From: JAPLGE01 sp964355545
GTDB lineage: Bacteria > Bipolaricaulota > Bipolaricaulia > UBA7950 > UBA9294
Direction: 5' to 3'
Assembly (NCBI GenBank): GCA_964355545.1
Contig: CAYHEK010000028.1
Coordinates: 1 to 18,179 of the forward strand
Length of the DNA stretch: 18,179 nt
Shown: positions 1 through 6,831 of the stretch, piece by piece
How positions within the stretch are numbered: the stretch's first letter is position 1
How the letters are laid out: every line of letters begins with the position of its first letter
The notes under the pieces: generated by a model
Told to the model about the DNA's origin: nothing
The model's input: the letters and a program-made list of their open reading frames with translations, nothing else
Databases searched by the model: none
Translations under genes and position numbers: made by a program

Positions 1-814
1 GGTCGGAGAGGCTCCCTCCGAGGAACTCGCCGAGCGCTCCTCCCACCAAGAAGACACTGATCCCGGCTCCGCCGGCGAGGGTGGAGCCACCGCGCGCCGT
101 GATGAGAACGGCAAGGAAGCTTGAGAACGCGGTCGCGGCGAGGGCGCGCAGGGCGATCACGAACCAAAGGAGGATGAGTCGCGGCGGGAGTCTCTCGAGC
201 TTTGGCCTGGCCGAGCCCTCCGTCTGCGGACGCGAGACGCGATACCCCGTTCGGGAAAAAGCGAGGGACGCGGCGACGATCGCTACCCCGACGAGCCCGG
301 GCAGGATGAGCCACGGCGTCCTCTCCAAGCCGCGGCGCTCCACGAACGCGATGACGAGCGGCGCAGCGATCGCCGCGCCGATCGTTCCCCCCGAGGAGAA
401 GAAGGCCATGAGGAGCCCGCGGTTCCGGCCGCTTCCCGTTCCGACAAGGGAAGCGGCGGCGGGGTGGAAGAGGGCCGTCCCCAGGCCAGCGATCACCATC
501 AGCGCGAGGAGCCATCCGAAGCTCCTCACTGGTCCGATGAGGCTCATGGCGGGCACGGTCAGCAGGGGGCCGAGGGCGACGAGGAAGGGGCGCTGGGCGC
601 GGTCCACGAGGAGACCGAGGCCCGGCTGGGCGAGGGAATTCGCCAGGATGCGGACCGTGCCAAGAAGCCCGGCCATGGCGAGGGAGAGGTCCAGGCGCTT
701 GATGAGGAGCGGAAGGAGCGGGGCGAGGAAGTCTCCGTAGCTGTCGTTCACCGCGTGCCCGAGAAAGAGGATTCCCGTGCGCTTCCAGGCAGAGGTAGAC
801 GTGGACATCGCCAT
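1..814 (-). CDS. MFS efflux transporter, fosmidomycin-resistance (Fsr) type, 3' end outside window
   Basis: Translating the minus strand from ATG at 814 gives 271 open codons running off the left edge. Near the N-terminus (about residues 19-40) is GHAVNDSYGDFLAPLLPLL, matching the typical start of the Fsr-like MFS exporters (HxxNDxYxxFLxPLLPLL). Hydrophobic segments follow at spacing usual for MFS helices, with a Gly/Ala-rich stretch (FFSSGGTIGAAIAAPLV) and a basic, hydrophilic segment around residues 185-205 that fits the central cytoplasmic loop. The family exports drugs or metabolites using the proton gradient across the inner membrane; the substrate here cannot be read from sequence. A second in-frame ATG lies at 808. 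The gene follows the PKD-thioredoxin gene on the same strand after 81 bp and has its own promoter. Fairly sure of the family, unsure of substrate. Confidence 0.85.
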   Translation of the reverse strand, partial: MAMSTSTSAWKRTGILFLGHAVNDSYGDFLAPLLPLLIKRLDLSLAMAGLLGTVRILANSLAQPGLGLLVDRAQRPFLVALGPLLTVPAMSLIGPVRSFGWLLALMVIAGLGTALFHPAAASLVGTGSGRNRGLLMAFFSSGGTIGAAIAAPLVIAFVERRGLERTPWLILPGLVGVAIVAASLAFSRTGYRVSRPQTEGSARPKLERLPPRLILLWFVIALRALAATAFSSFLAVLITARGGSTLAGGAGISVFLVGGALGEFLGGSLSD

Positions 815-817
815 GAT

Positions 818-852
818 CGCGGGATCATACCCGCGCTCACGCGGCGGGACAA
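818..852 (-). promoter_or_regulatory. Sigma70-type promoter of the MFS gene with palindrome over the -10 box; near-leaderless start
   Basis: On the minus strand, TTGTCC (852-847), a 17-bp spacer and TATGAT (829-824) form a good sigma70 promoter. The -10 box is the centre of a perfect inverted repeat with 6-bp arms, CGCGGG and CCCGCG (818-835), which looks like a repressor operator. The expected transcription start (about 817) is only about 3 nt before ATG at 814, and no Shine-Dalgarno fits, so the transcript should be leaderless or almost so. Sequence pattern is direct; operator role is inferred. Confidence 0.6.
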
Positions 853-895
853 CGACTGCGTATAGGAACCCCCTTTCTCCCCTTGCGGCTCGGGA

Positions 896-1726
896 TCAGA
901 GGAGGGCCTCCACCGCCCCGGGATCGAGGTCGGCCGGGTGTCCGACGTAGCGGATCACGCCCTGCCGGTCGAGGAGGAAGGTGCGCGGAATCCCGACGTC
1001 TGAGCTTGAGACCCCGTAGAGTTGGGTGAGAGGGCTATTCTTCTTCCCTCCGGGCTCCCACAGGCTGACAAACTCGGTGTAGCCGTTCTCTTCGAGGAAG
1101 ACGATCGCGTCCTCTTCCTCCTCGTCCGTGCTGACCGTAAGCGCCACGAGGCCCCTCTCACCGAACTCGTCGCAGAGGTCCGCGAGGCGAGGCATGCTCG
1201 CGCGGCAGGGAGGGCACCATGCTCCCCAGAATTCGAGCAGGACGACCTTCCCCCGGAAATCGGAGAGGGTCGCCGTCCCTCCGTCTGTCCGGCGAGCCGT
1301 GAAGTCGGGGGCGGTCTTCCCGACCTCGAGGCCGACCGGTGGACCCTCCTCGCTCACGGTGATCGCGAGGCCGTCTGTAGAACGGCCCCCCACGCTATCG
1401 GTGACGGTCAACCGTGCGGCGAACGTGCCGGACCGCTCGTAGGTGTGACGGACGATGACGCCGAACTCGTCGCCCGCGAGGGGAGCGGAGTCGTCGGCGA
1501 AGTCAAGGACGTAGGAGAGACGATCTCCGTCGGGGTCCTCGCAGTAGGAGAGGTCGAACAGGACCTCAAGTGGCGCTGGTCCGCTGATCGCAGGAGCACG
1601 GAGGACGGCGATCGGCGCGCGATTGAGCGAGCAGCCGGCGAGGCCGAACAATCCCAGGACGACGAAAGGGACGAAGTAGGTCCGCCGCAAGGTCCCACCC
1701 CCAGGGAGAATAAGGTTCATTCTCAT
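896..1726 (-). CDS. Lipoprotein with PKD domain fused to TlpA/ResA-like thioredoxin domain
   Basis: A predicted exported lipoprotein: a basic hydrophobic signal (RRTYFVPFVVLGLFGLAGC) ends in lipobox LAGC. It is followed by one PKD-type beta domain (starting NRAPIAVL, with CEDPDGD, VRHTYERSG and LTVTD). The C-terminal half is a TlpA/AhpC-TSA-like thioredoxin fold: GKTAPDF, LSDFRGKVVLLEFWGAWCPPC and the cis-Pro stretch GIPRTFLL. Both active-site cysteines of WCPPC are present, so it should act as a membrane-tethered thiol-disulfide reductant outside the cytoplasm; its targets are unknown. ATG at 1726 with upstream GGAAG is used here. ATG at 1720, or TTG at 1690 (giving a compact 20-residue lipoprotein signal), are serious alternatives; the open frame extends to 1813 but that extension has no signal-peptide logic. 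A PKD domain on a TlpA protein is uncommon. It faces DUF202 divergently. Confidence 0.88.
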   Translation of the reverse strand: MRMNLILPGGGTLRRTYFVPFVVLGLFGLAGCSLNRAPIAVLRAPAISGPAPLEVLFDLSYCEDPDGDRLSYVLDFADDSAPLAGDEFGVIVRHTYERSGTFAARLTVTDSVGGRSTDGLAITVSEEGPPVGLEVGKTAPDFTARRTDGGTATLSDFRGKVVLLEFWGAWCPPCRASMPRLADLCDEFGERGLVALTVSTDEEEEDAIVFLEENGYTEFVSLWEPGGKKNSPLTQLYGVSSSDVGIPRTFLLDRQGVIRYVGHPADLDPGAVEALL

Positions 1727-1763
1727 CGTACTTCCGCCCCACGGCCCGGGGAGGGAGGACGAC

Positions 1764-1782
1764 CCGTGTCGATGGGACACGG
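1764..1782. promoter_or_regulatory. Inverted repeat in divergent intergenic region (possible operator or hairpin)
   Basis: CCGTGTC (1764-1770), loop gatgg, GACACGG (1776-1782) is a perfect 7-bp inverted repeat. It overlaps a second, odd palindrome, GACACgGTGTC (1776-1786). It lies between the PKD-thioredoxin gene (minus) and DUF202 (plus), upstream of the chosen minus-strand start. It could be an operator or a structure in the 5' leader of the thioredoxin gene; no promoter hexamers for that gene were convincing. Confidence 0.35.
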
Positions 1783-1793
1783 TGTCGCGTCGG

Positions 1794-1822
1794 TTGCCGA
1801 GCGGTTGTCCCACCGCTAAGCT
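1794..1822 (+). promoter_or_regulatory. Possible DUF202 promoter with palindromic spacer
   Basis: TTGCCG (1794-1799), a 17-bp spacer and TAAGCT (1817-1822) form a weak sigma70 match. The spacer plus the first -10 base is an inverted repeat: AGCGGT (1800-1805), TGTCCC, ACCGCT (1812-1817). A palindrome filling a promoter spacer is a typical operator position. The expected start (about 1829) is close to the RBS GAGGAGG of the gene. The -10 matches only 3 of 6 positions, so the promoter call is tentative. Confidence 0.35.
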
Positions 1823-1839
1823 GGTACGAGGAGGACACG

Positions 1840-2145
1840 ATGGACGATGCGAGCGGGAGAGGAGATCTCGCAGAGGAGGGACCGCGCGAGCGGCTCGCTC
1901 TTGAGCGGACGAGGCTCGCGAACGAGCGGACCTTCCTCGCCTACGTCCGCACCGCCCTCGCCCTCCTCGCGAGCGGCGTCTCGTTCTTGGAGTTCTTCCG
2001 CTCTCCGGGCCTGGACGTCGCGGGGTGGGCGGCGATCGTCCTTGGTCTTCTTCTCCTCGGAGTGGGGACCGCGCGGTTCCTGCGCGCGAGGCGGAGGCTC
2101 TCCTCTCTCGCGCAGCCCTCTCGGCGCGAGGGGCCGCGGGGTTGA
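1840..2145 (+). CDS. DUF202 family small membrane protein (YidH-like)
   Basis: A 101-residue protein with the family hallmark LALERTRLANERTFLAYVRT (about residues 19-38), then two hydrophobic segments (about 37-55 and 60-81) and a basic C-terminal tail. DUF202 proteins are small inner-membrane proteins, mostly uncharacterised; in eukaryotes a related domain sits in VTC complex subunits, but no function should be carried over from that. ATG is preceded by GAGGAGG at 7-8 nt, a strong RBS. The gene is divergent from the PKD-thioredoxin lipoprotein, and its stop codon (2143-2145) lies inside the -35 box of the next promoter. Base use is like the neighbours. Confidence 0.85.
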   Translation: MDDASGRGDLAEEGPRERLALERTRLANERTFLAYVRTALALLASGVSFLEFFRSPGLDVAGWAAIVLGLLLLGVGTARFLRARRRLSSLAQPSRREGPRG

Positions 2146-2170
2146 CACTCTAGAGGGGGAGGACTATGAT
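2142..2170 (+). promoter_or_regulatory. Strong sigma70-type promoter upstream of ileS
   Basis: Consensus TTGACA (2142-2147), a spacer of exactly 17 bp and TATGAT (2165-2170, five of six consensus bases). The -35 box overlaps the TGA stop of DUF202. The predicted start is about 2177, leaving a leader of about 150 nt before ileS, which is long enough to hold regulatory RNA. Confidence 0.75.
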
Positions 2171-2175
2171 GCATC

Positions 2176-2224
2176 GTGATCAAGCGATGTTAGCGCGACA
2201 CGCGGGCTCTCTACCTTTGATCAT
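2176..2224 (+). ncRNA. Structured ileS leader RNA: long-range 8-bp stem
   Basis: GTGATCAA (2176-2183) pairs with TTGATCAT (2217-2224) over 8 bp including one G-U. The enclosed region holds a small CGCG/CGCG hairpin (2194-2204). The 3' arm contains the first Ile codons of the putative leader peptide, so a ribosome there would open the stem. A segment GCGGGC (2202-2207) can also pair with GCCCCGC (2237-2243, one bulge), competing with the terminator hairpin. No T-box sequence or known riboswitch core is recognisable. Confidence 0.45.
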
Positions 2225-2246
2225 CTACATTGCCGTGCCCCGCTGA
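2187..2246 (+). CDS. Possible 19-residue leader peptide with clustered Ile codons, upstream of ileS
   Basis: ATG at 2187 opens a 19-codon frame reading MLARHAGSLPLIIYIAVPR, then TGA. It contains Ile-Ile-Tyr-Ile (ATC ATC TAC ATT at 2220-2231). The stop codon falls in the loop of the downstream hairpin. This is the arrangement of a classical amino-acid attenuator, and the downstream gene is isoleucyl-tRNA synthetase. Weak points: no Shine-Dalgarno precedes the ATG (only about 10 nt from the predicted transcript start), and three Ile in 19 codons could occur by chance. An overlapping GTG at 2176 would read only five codons. Translation is therefore a hypothesis. Confidence 0.4.
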   Translation: MLARHAGSLPLIIYIAVPR

Positions 2247-2270
2247 GGGGCGTCTTTGGGCTTTTCTATT
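2237..2270 (+). terminator. Hairpin with T-runs before ileS: candidate attenuator (or DUF202 terminator)
   Basis: GCCCC (2237-2241), loop GCTGA, GGGGC (2247-2251), extended by one U-G pair, is followed by gTCTTT, gggc and TTTT (2262-2265) and more T-rich sequence. It resembles an intrinsic terminator, although the T tract is interrupted. It sits about 60-75 nt after the predicted start from the 2142 promoter and 55 bp before ileS, so it could act as an attenuator. It would also stop read-through from DUF202. Confidence 0.5.
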
Positions 2271-2325
2271 CTATCAGTTCGCTTTTGAACGATCCGGCGA
2301 TTGAGGTTTCGGCAAGGAGAGACAA

Positions 2326-5300
2326 GTGAAGTCCTACGAGAAGCTGACCCAGAATCCCACGGCGCGCGAGGAGGAGGTCCTCGCCTTTTGGAGGGAAAGG
2401 AAGACCTTTGCCCGGTCGCTCGAAGCGACGAAGGGCGATCCGCGTTACGTCTTCTACGAGGGCCCGCCGACGGCGAACGGCCGGCCGCACTTGGGCCACC
2501 TCATCCCCCGCGTGTACAAGGACCTCTTCCCCCGCTACAAGACGATGCAGGGCTTCTACGTCGAACGCAAAGGCGGCTGGGACACGCACGGCCTCCCGGT
2601 CGAGCTCGAGGTGGAGAAGGAGATCGGCGTCAACTCAAAGCCCGAGATCGAGGCCTACGGAGTGGAGCGGTTCGTCGAGCGGTGCAAGGAGTCGGTCTGG
2701 CGCTACAAATCCGAATGGGAGCGGATGATCGAGCGGATGGGATTCTGGATCGACCTCGAAGACGCCTACGTCACCTGCACGGATGACTACATCGAGACCC
2801 TGTGGTGGGAGCTCAAAGAGATGTACGACCGAGGTCTCCTCTACCAAGGGCACAAGGTCCTTCCCTACTGCCCACGCTGCGGGACCGGCCTCTCCTCGCA
2901 CGAGGTCGCCCAGGGGTATCGGACGGTCGAGGATCCATCGATCACGGTTCGGATGCGCCTCGTCTCCGATGCGGGGGCGCGCTACCGCGCCGAGGATTTG
3001 AAGCGGACGTCTCTCCTTGTCTGGACGACGACTCCGTGGACCCTCCCGGCGAACGTCGCCCTCGCCGTCGCCGCGGACGAGTCCTACGCCGAGGTGGAGC
3101 AAAACGGGGAGCGACTGATCCTGGCGAAGGCTCGCCTCGGCGAGGCCCTCCCCGGCGACTACGAGATCGTCCGCGAGATCTCCGGAGAGGACCTCGTTGG
3201 GCTGGCTTACGAGCCTCCGTACCGATTGGTCGACCACCCGCGCGCCTACCACGTCTACGCGGCTGACTTCGTGAACATGAAGGAGGGGACGGGGATCGTC
3301 CACACGGCGCCCGCGTTCGGAGAGGACGACTACCGCTTCGGCCAGGCCGAGGATCTCCCCTTCTTCCACCCCGTCGACCTCGCGGGGAAGTTCACCGCGG
3401 AGTTCCCGCTCTGTACCGGGGTCTTCGTGAAGGAAGCGGACGCGACGATCGTCGACGACCTGCGGGCGCGCGGGACCCTCTACCGCTCTGCCCTCTACGC
3501 GCACGAGTATCCCTTCTGCTGGCGCTGCGACACCCCGCTCCTCTACTACGCCATGGACTCCTGGTACATCAAGATGACGGCGGTGAAGGAGGAGCTCGTC
3601 CAAAATAGCGAAGAGATCCGCTGGTACCCCGACCACGTCGGCGAGGGACGGTTCAGGGATTTCCTCGAGAACTTGAAGGACTGGGCCCTCTCCCGCGACC
3701 GCTACTGGGGGACCCCGCTCAACCTATGGGTTTGTGAAGCCTGTGCCAAGGTCGTCTGCGTGGGGAGCCGGGGGGAGCTTGTGGAGAGGGCGCTCGACAA
3801 GGAGCTCGCGCGGGTGGTCGAGCTTCACCGTCCGTACATCGACCGCGTCGACCTTCGTTGTCCGGAGTGCTCAGGGACCATGACGCGCGTTCCCAACGTG
3901 ATCGACACCTGGTTCGACTCCGGGAGCATGCACACGGCCCAGTGGCACTACCCGTTCGAGAACGAGGAGAAGTTCAAAGAGAGCTTCCCCGCCGATTTCA
4001 TCTGCGAGGCGATGGAGCAAACCCGCGGCTGGTTCTACACCCTCCTTGCCACGAGCACGATCCTCCACGGCGGTTCTGCGTTCCGGAACTGCATTGCCAC
4101 CGGGCTTGGCCTCGATGAGAACGGGCTCAAGATGAGCAAGAGCAAGGGGAACGTGATCGACCCCTGGACCCTGATCGAACAGTACGGTGCGGACTGTCTG
4201 CGCTTTTACCTCGTCTCGTCGAGCGCCCCCTGGACCTCGAAGCGCCTTGGCGAGGCGGACGTGAAGGAGCCGCTCTACCGATTCCTGGACACCCTGCGCA
4301 ACACCTACGACTTCTTCGCCCTGTACGCCTCGATCGACGGGTATGACCCGGAGACAGCAGGCTGGGACGAAGGGGATCTCACGCTGCTCGACCGCTGGAT
4401 CCTCTCCCGCCTCGCCTCGACGACGAAGACGGTCGCGGAGGCGCTCGACGGGTATGATGCGATGGCGGCGACGAAGGCTATCGAGGGGTTCCTCGACGAC
4501 CTGTCAAACTGGTACGTCCGCTCCTCGCGGCGGCGCTTCTGGAAGGGCGGACTGGGACGGGACAAGGTCGCGGCCTACACCACCCTGTACGAGGTCCTGA
4601 TGAGCCTTTCGAAGCTTGTTGCCCCGTTCGTCCCGTTCATCGCCGAGGCGATCTACCAGCGGCTGCACAAGCCATCTGAGCCAGAGAGCGTCCACCTCTG
4701 CCGCTATCCCGTGGCAGAGGAGGGGCGAATCGATGCTGCCCTGGAGGCGGAGATGGCCTTCGCGCGCGCCATCGTCTCTCTCGGTCACCAAGCACGGAAC
4801 CAAGCGCAGGTGAAGGTCCGCCAGCCCCTCCGCCGCGCGGTCGTGAGTGAGTCGGCCGCGGGAGTCCCTCTCTCGTTATCTGAGCCCGTCGTCGCTCTCG
4901 TCCGGGCGGAGTTGAACCTCGAGGCGTTGGAGACCGCTTTGAGTCTTGACTCATACCTCGAGCCGGTTCCGGTGCCCAACTTCAAGGTCCTCGGCCCGCG
5001 CCTCGGGCCCCTCGCCCCGGCCGCGGCGGCCTGGATCAAGGCGCATCCCGGCCGGGAGCTCTCCGCGCGCCTCGCCCAGGGACCGGTCGCGGCGAACCTA
5101 GGCGGGGAGCGGGTCGAGGTCCGCCCGGAGGACGTTACGTTCGCGACGTCGCTCTCCGAGGGGTTCGTCCTCGTCGATGAGGGCGGGGTCCGTTTCCTCC
5201 TCGACGCGCGGCTCGACGACGATTTGCGAGAGAAGGGCCTCGTGCGCGAGCTCGTGCACCGGATCCAGAACCTACGCAAGGAGGCGGGGTTCGAGGTGAC

Positions 5301-5493
5301 AGACCGAATCGTGGTCCGCTACGAAGGAGACGCGACGCTGGAGAAGGTCCTGGCGGACAACGCGGAGTTCATCTCTTCCGAGGTCCTCGCCGTGGGGATG
5401 GAGCACGGTCCGGCCGAGAGGGAGTTCGCAAGCGAGGTCGTCCTCGACGAGGGGAGGATTGTGTTCAGTCTCTCCCGCGTGGAGGGAAAGTAG
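2326..5493 (+). CDS. ileS: Isoleucyl-tRNA synthetase, type 2 (long form)
   Basis: Charges tRNA-Ile with isoleucine in the cytoplasm. The 1055-residue length and GGWDTHGLPVELEVEKEIG fit the type 2 (eukaryotic-like) bacterial IleRS rather than the shorter type 1. Class I signatures are intact: HLGH (55-58, after PPTANGRP) and KMSKS (602-606). The CP1 editing domain has WTTTPWTLPANVALAV and HTAPAFGEDDY (from about 326). Cysteine pairs at C182/C185, C398/C401, C470/C473 and C512/C515 are zinc-binding candidates. The tail carries the tRNA-binding anticodon domain. The start is GTG at 2326, with AAGGAG (2314-2319) 6 nt upstream. Type 2 enzymes are known for low mupirocin sensitivity; that is family knowledge, not tested here. 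purA follows after 17 bp, so the two are probably cotranscribed. Expression may be controlled by the leader at 2176-2265. Confidence 0.97.
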   Translation: MKSYEKLTQNPTAREEEVLAFWRERKTFARSLEATKGDPRYVFYEGPPTANGRPHLGHLIPRVYKDLFPRYKTMQGFYVERKGGWDTHGLPVELEVEKEIGVNSKPEIEAYGVERFVERCKESVWRYKSEWERMIERMGFWIDLEDAYVTCTDDYIETLWWELKEMYDRGLLYQGHKVLPYCPRCGTGLSSHEVAQGYRTVEDPSITVRMRLVSDAGARYRAEDLKRTSLLVWTTTPWTLPANVALAVAADESYAEVEQNGERLILAKARLGEALPGDYEIVREISGEDLVGLAYEPPYRLVDHPRAYHVYAADFVNMKEGTGIVHTAPAFGEDDYRFGQAEDLPFFHPVDLAGKFTAEFPLCTGVFVKEADATIVDDLRARGTLYRSALYAHEYPFCWRCDTPLLYYAMDSWYIKMTAVKEELVQNSEEIRWYPDHVGEGRFRDFLENLKDWALSRDRYWGTPLNLWVCEACAKVVCVGSRGELVERALDKELARVVELHRPYIDRVDLRCPECSGTMTRVPNVIDTWFDSGSMHTAQWHYPFENEEKFKESFPADFICEAMEQTRGWFYTLLATSTILHGGSAFRNCIATGLGLDENGLKMSKSKGNVIDPWTLIEQYGADCLRFYLVSSSAPWTSKRLGEADVKEPLYRFLDTLRNTYDFFALYASIDGYDPETAGWDEGDLTLLDRWILSRLASTTKTVAEALDGYDAMAATKAIEGFLDDLSNWYVRSSRRRFWKGGLGRDKVAAYTTLYEVLMSLSKLVAPFVPFIAEAIYQRLHKPSEPESVHLCRYPVAEEGRIDAALEAEMAFARAIVSLGHQARNQAQVKVRQPLRRAVVSESAAGVPLSLSEPVVALVRAELNLEALETALSLDSYLEPVPVPNFKVLGPRLGPLAPAAAAWIKAHPGRELSARLAQGPVAANLGGERVEVRPEDVTFATSLSEGFVLVDEGGVRFLLDARLDDDLREKGLVRELVHRIQNLRKEAGFEVTDRIVVRYEGDATLEKVLADNAEFISSEVLAVGMEHGPAEREFASEVVLDEGRIVFSLSRVEGK

Positions 5494-5510
5494 GGGCCGA
5501 AGGAGTAAAG

Positions 5511-6785
5511 ATGGCGACGGCGGTCCTCGGGATGCAGTGGGGCGACGAAGGCAAAGGGAAGGTCGCCCACCTCTTGGCGCAAGAGGCGGCGATGGTCGTG
5601 CGGTGGAACGGCGGGCCGAACGCGGGCCACACCATGGTCCACGACGGGGTCAAGTTCGGGACGCACCTCGTCCCGGCCGGCGTCTTCTATCCGAATGTGG
5701 AGTCGATCATCGCGACGGGCGTCGTTGTCGACCTCGCCGTCCTGCGCGCGGAGTACGAAGCGATTGCCCATCACCTGGGGTGGCGGCCGAGGCTCACCCT
5801 GAGCGAGAGCGCCCACCTCATCCTCCCCTACCACCGCCTGCTCGAGGACCTCGAGGGGAGTGGCGCGAAGTTCGGGACGACGCGGCGCGGGATCGCGCCG
5901 GCATACCGGGACCGGGTGGCGAAGGTCGGAGTGCGCGCCGGAGACCTCCTCGTCCCGTCCCGCCTGCGCGCGAAGCTCGTAGAGCGGATCGCCTCTCTCA
6001 GGCGCGAGTGGCCGGATTCCGAGGAGATCGGAGGTCTTTCCGCGGAGGACCTCACCGCGGAGCTCCTCGCCGAGGCCGCGCCGTTTCTCGAGTCGATCGC
6101 GGATACGGCCTCCCTCATCCGTGAGGCGCTCAAACGGAGGGAGGAGGTCCTCTTCGAAGGGGCGCAGGGCGCCCTTCTCGACGTCGATTTCGGCACGTAC
6201 CCCTACGTCACCTCCTCGTCGACCACCTTCGCCGGCCTGGGGAGCGCGATCGGCGTCCCCAACCCAGCCGTGGAGCGCCGGCTCGGCGTGGTCAAGGCGT
6301 ACACGACGCGGGTCGGCGACGGCCCGTTCCCGACCGAGCTTCAAGGTGAGCTTGCCGCCCGGCTCCGGGAGAAGGGGGGCGAGTTCGGGACGACGACCGG
6401 CCGCCCCCGGCGCTGCGGGTGGCTCGACCTCGTCGCCCTTCGCCACGCCACCGCCCTGAACGCTCCGACCGGGATCGCCGTCACCAAGCTCGATGTTCTC
6501 TCCCGTCTAGACGAAATCAAGGTCTGCCGCGCCTACGAAATCGACGGGATCGAAACGACGCACTTCCCGGCCGCGGCGGAGGACCTCGCGCGGGCCCGGC
6601 CGATCTACGACGCGCTTCCCGGCTTTAGGGAGGATCTCCGCGGGGTGAGGGAATGCGGTGCGCTCCCGAAGGAGGCGCGCTCCTACTTGGCGTACGTCGC
6701 GGAAGGGGTGGGAGCACCGGTGGCGCTCGTCTCGGTCGGTCCATCGCCGGAGGAGACGATCGCGACCGGTTTTGACAGAGGGTGA
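5511..6785 (+). CDS. purA: Adenylosuccinate synthetase
   Basis: Catalyses GTP-dependent joining of IMP and aspartate to adenylosuccinate, the first committed step to AMP, in the cytoplasm. The 424-residue length is normal. The P-loop-like motif QWGDEGKGK is at residues 9-17 (catalytic Asp12) and GGPNAGHT at 34-41 contains the catalytic His40. FGTTRRGIAPAYRDRVAKVG (IMP-binding region) and GTTTGRPRRCGW (293-304) are both present. The ATG is preceded by AAGGAG at 7 nt. It lies 17 bp after ileS with no terminator between, so the two likely share a transcript. Its last codons contain the -35 box of the rplM promoter. Confidence 0.97.
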   Translation: MATAVLGMQWGDEGKGKVAHLLAQEAAMVVRWNGGPNAGHTMVHDGVKFGTHLVPAGVFYPNVESIIATGVVVDLAVLRAEYEAIAHHLGWRPRLTLSESAHLILPYHRLLEDLEGSGAKFGTTRRGIAPAYRDRVAKVGVRAGDLLVPSRLRAKLVERIASLRREWPDSEEIGGLSAEDLTAELLAEAAPFLESIADTASLIREALKRREEVLFEGAQGALLDVDFGTYPYVTSSSTTFAGLGSAIGVPNPAVERRLGVVKAYTTRVGDGPFPTELQGELAARLREKGGEFGTTTGRPRRCGWLDLVALRHATALNAPTGIAVTKLDVLSRLDEIKVCRAYEIDGIETTHFPAAAEDLARARPIYDALPGFREDLRGVRECGALPKEARSYLAYVAEGVGAPVALVSVGPSPEETIATGFDRG

Positions 6786-6800
6786 GGCCCTTCGTATAAT
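6772..6800 (+). promoter_or_regulatory. Perfect consensus sigma70 promoter for rplM
   Basis: TTGACA (6772-6777), 17 bp, TATAAT (6795-6800): both hexamers and the spacing match the consensus exactly. The -35 box lies in the last codons of purA. The predicted start is near 6807, giving a short leader of about 25 nt that contains the RBS AAGGAG before rplM. Confidence 0.85.
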
Positions 6801-6831
6801 CCACGCCTAATCGAGAATAAGGAGTAGGATC

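Noticed and set aside
81..865. Plus-strand open frames over the first 865 bases
   Set aside because: The minus strand in this span reads as an MFS exporter; the plus frames are basic and low in complexity.
2171..2325. T-box riboswitch for ileS
   Set aside because: No T-box core sequence or large stem I is visible, and the leader is too short for the standard form.
2635..3636. Minus-strand open frame (333 codons) within ileS
   Set aside because: Lies wholly inside a gene with intact IleRS motifs; composition typical of antisense shadows.
5319..6446. Minus-strand open frame (375 codons) opposite ileS end and purA
   Set aside because: Overlaps two certain genes and has no RBS or domain features.
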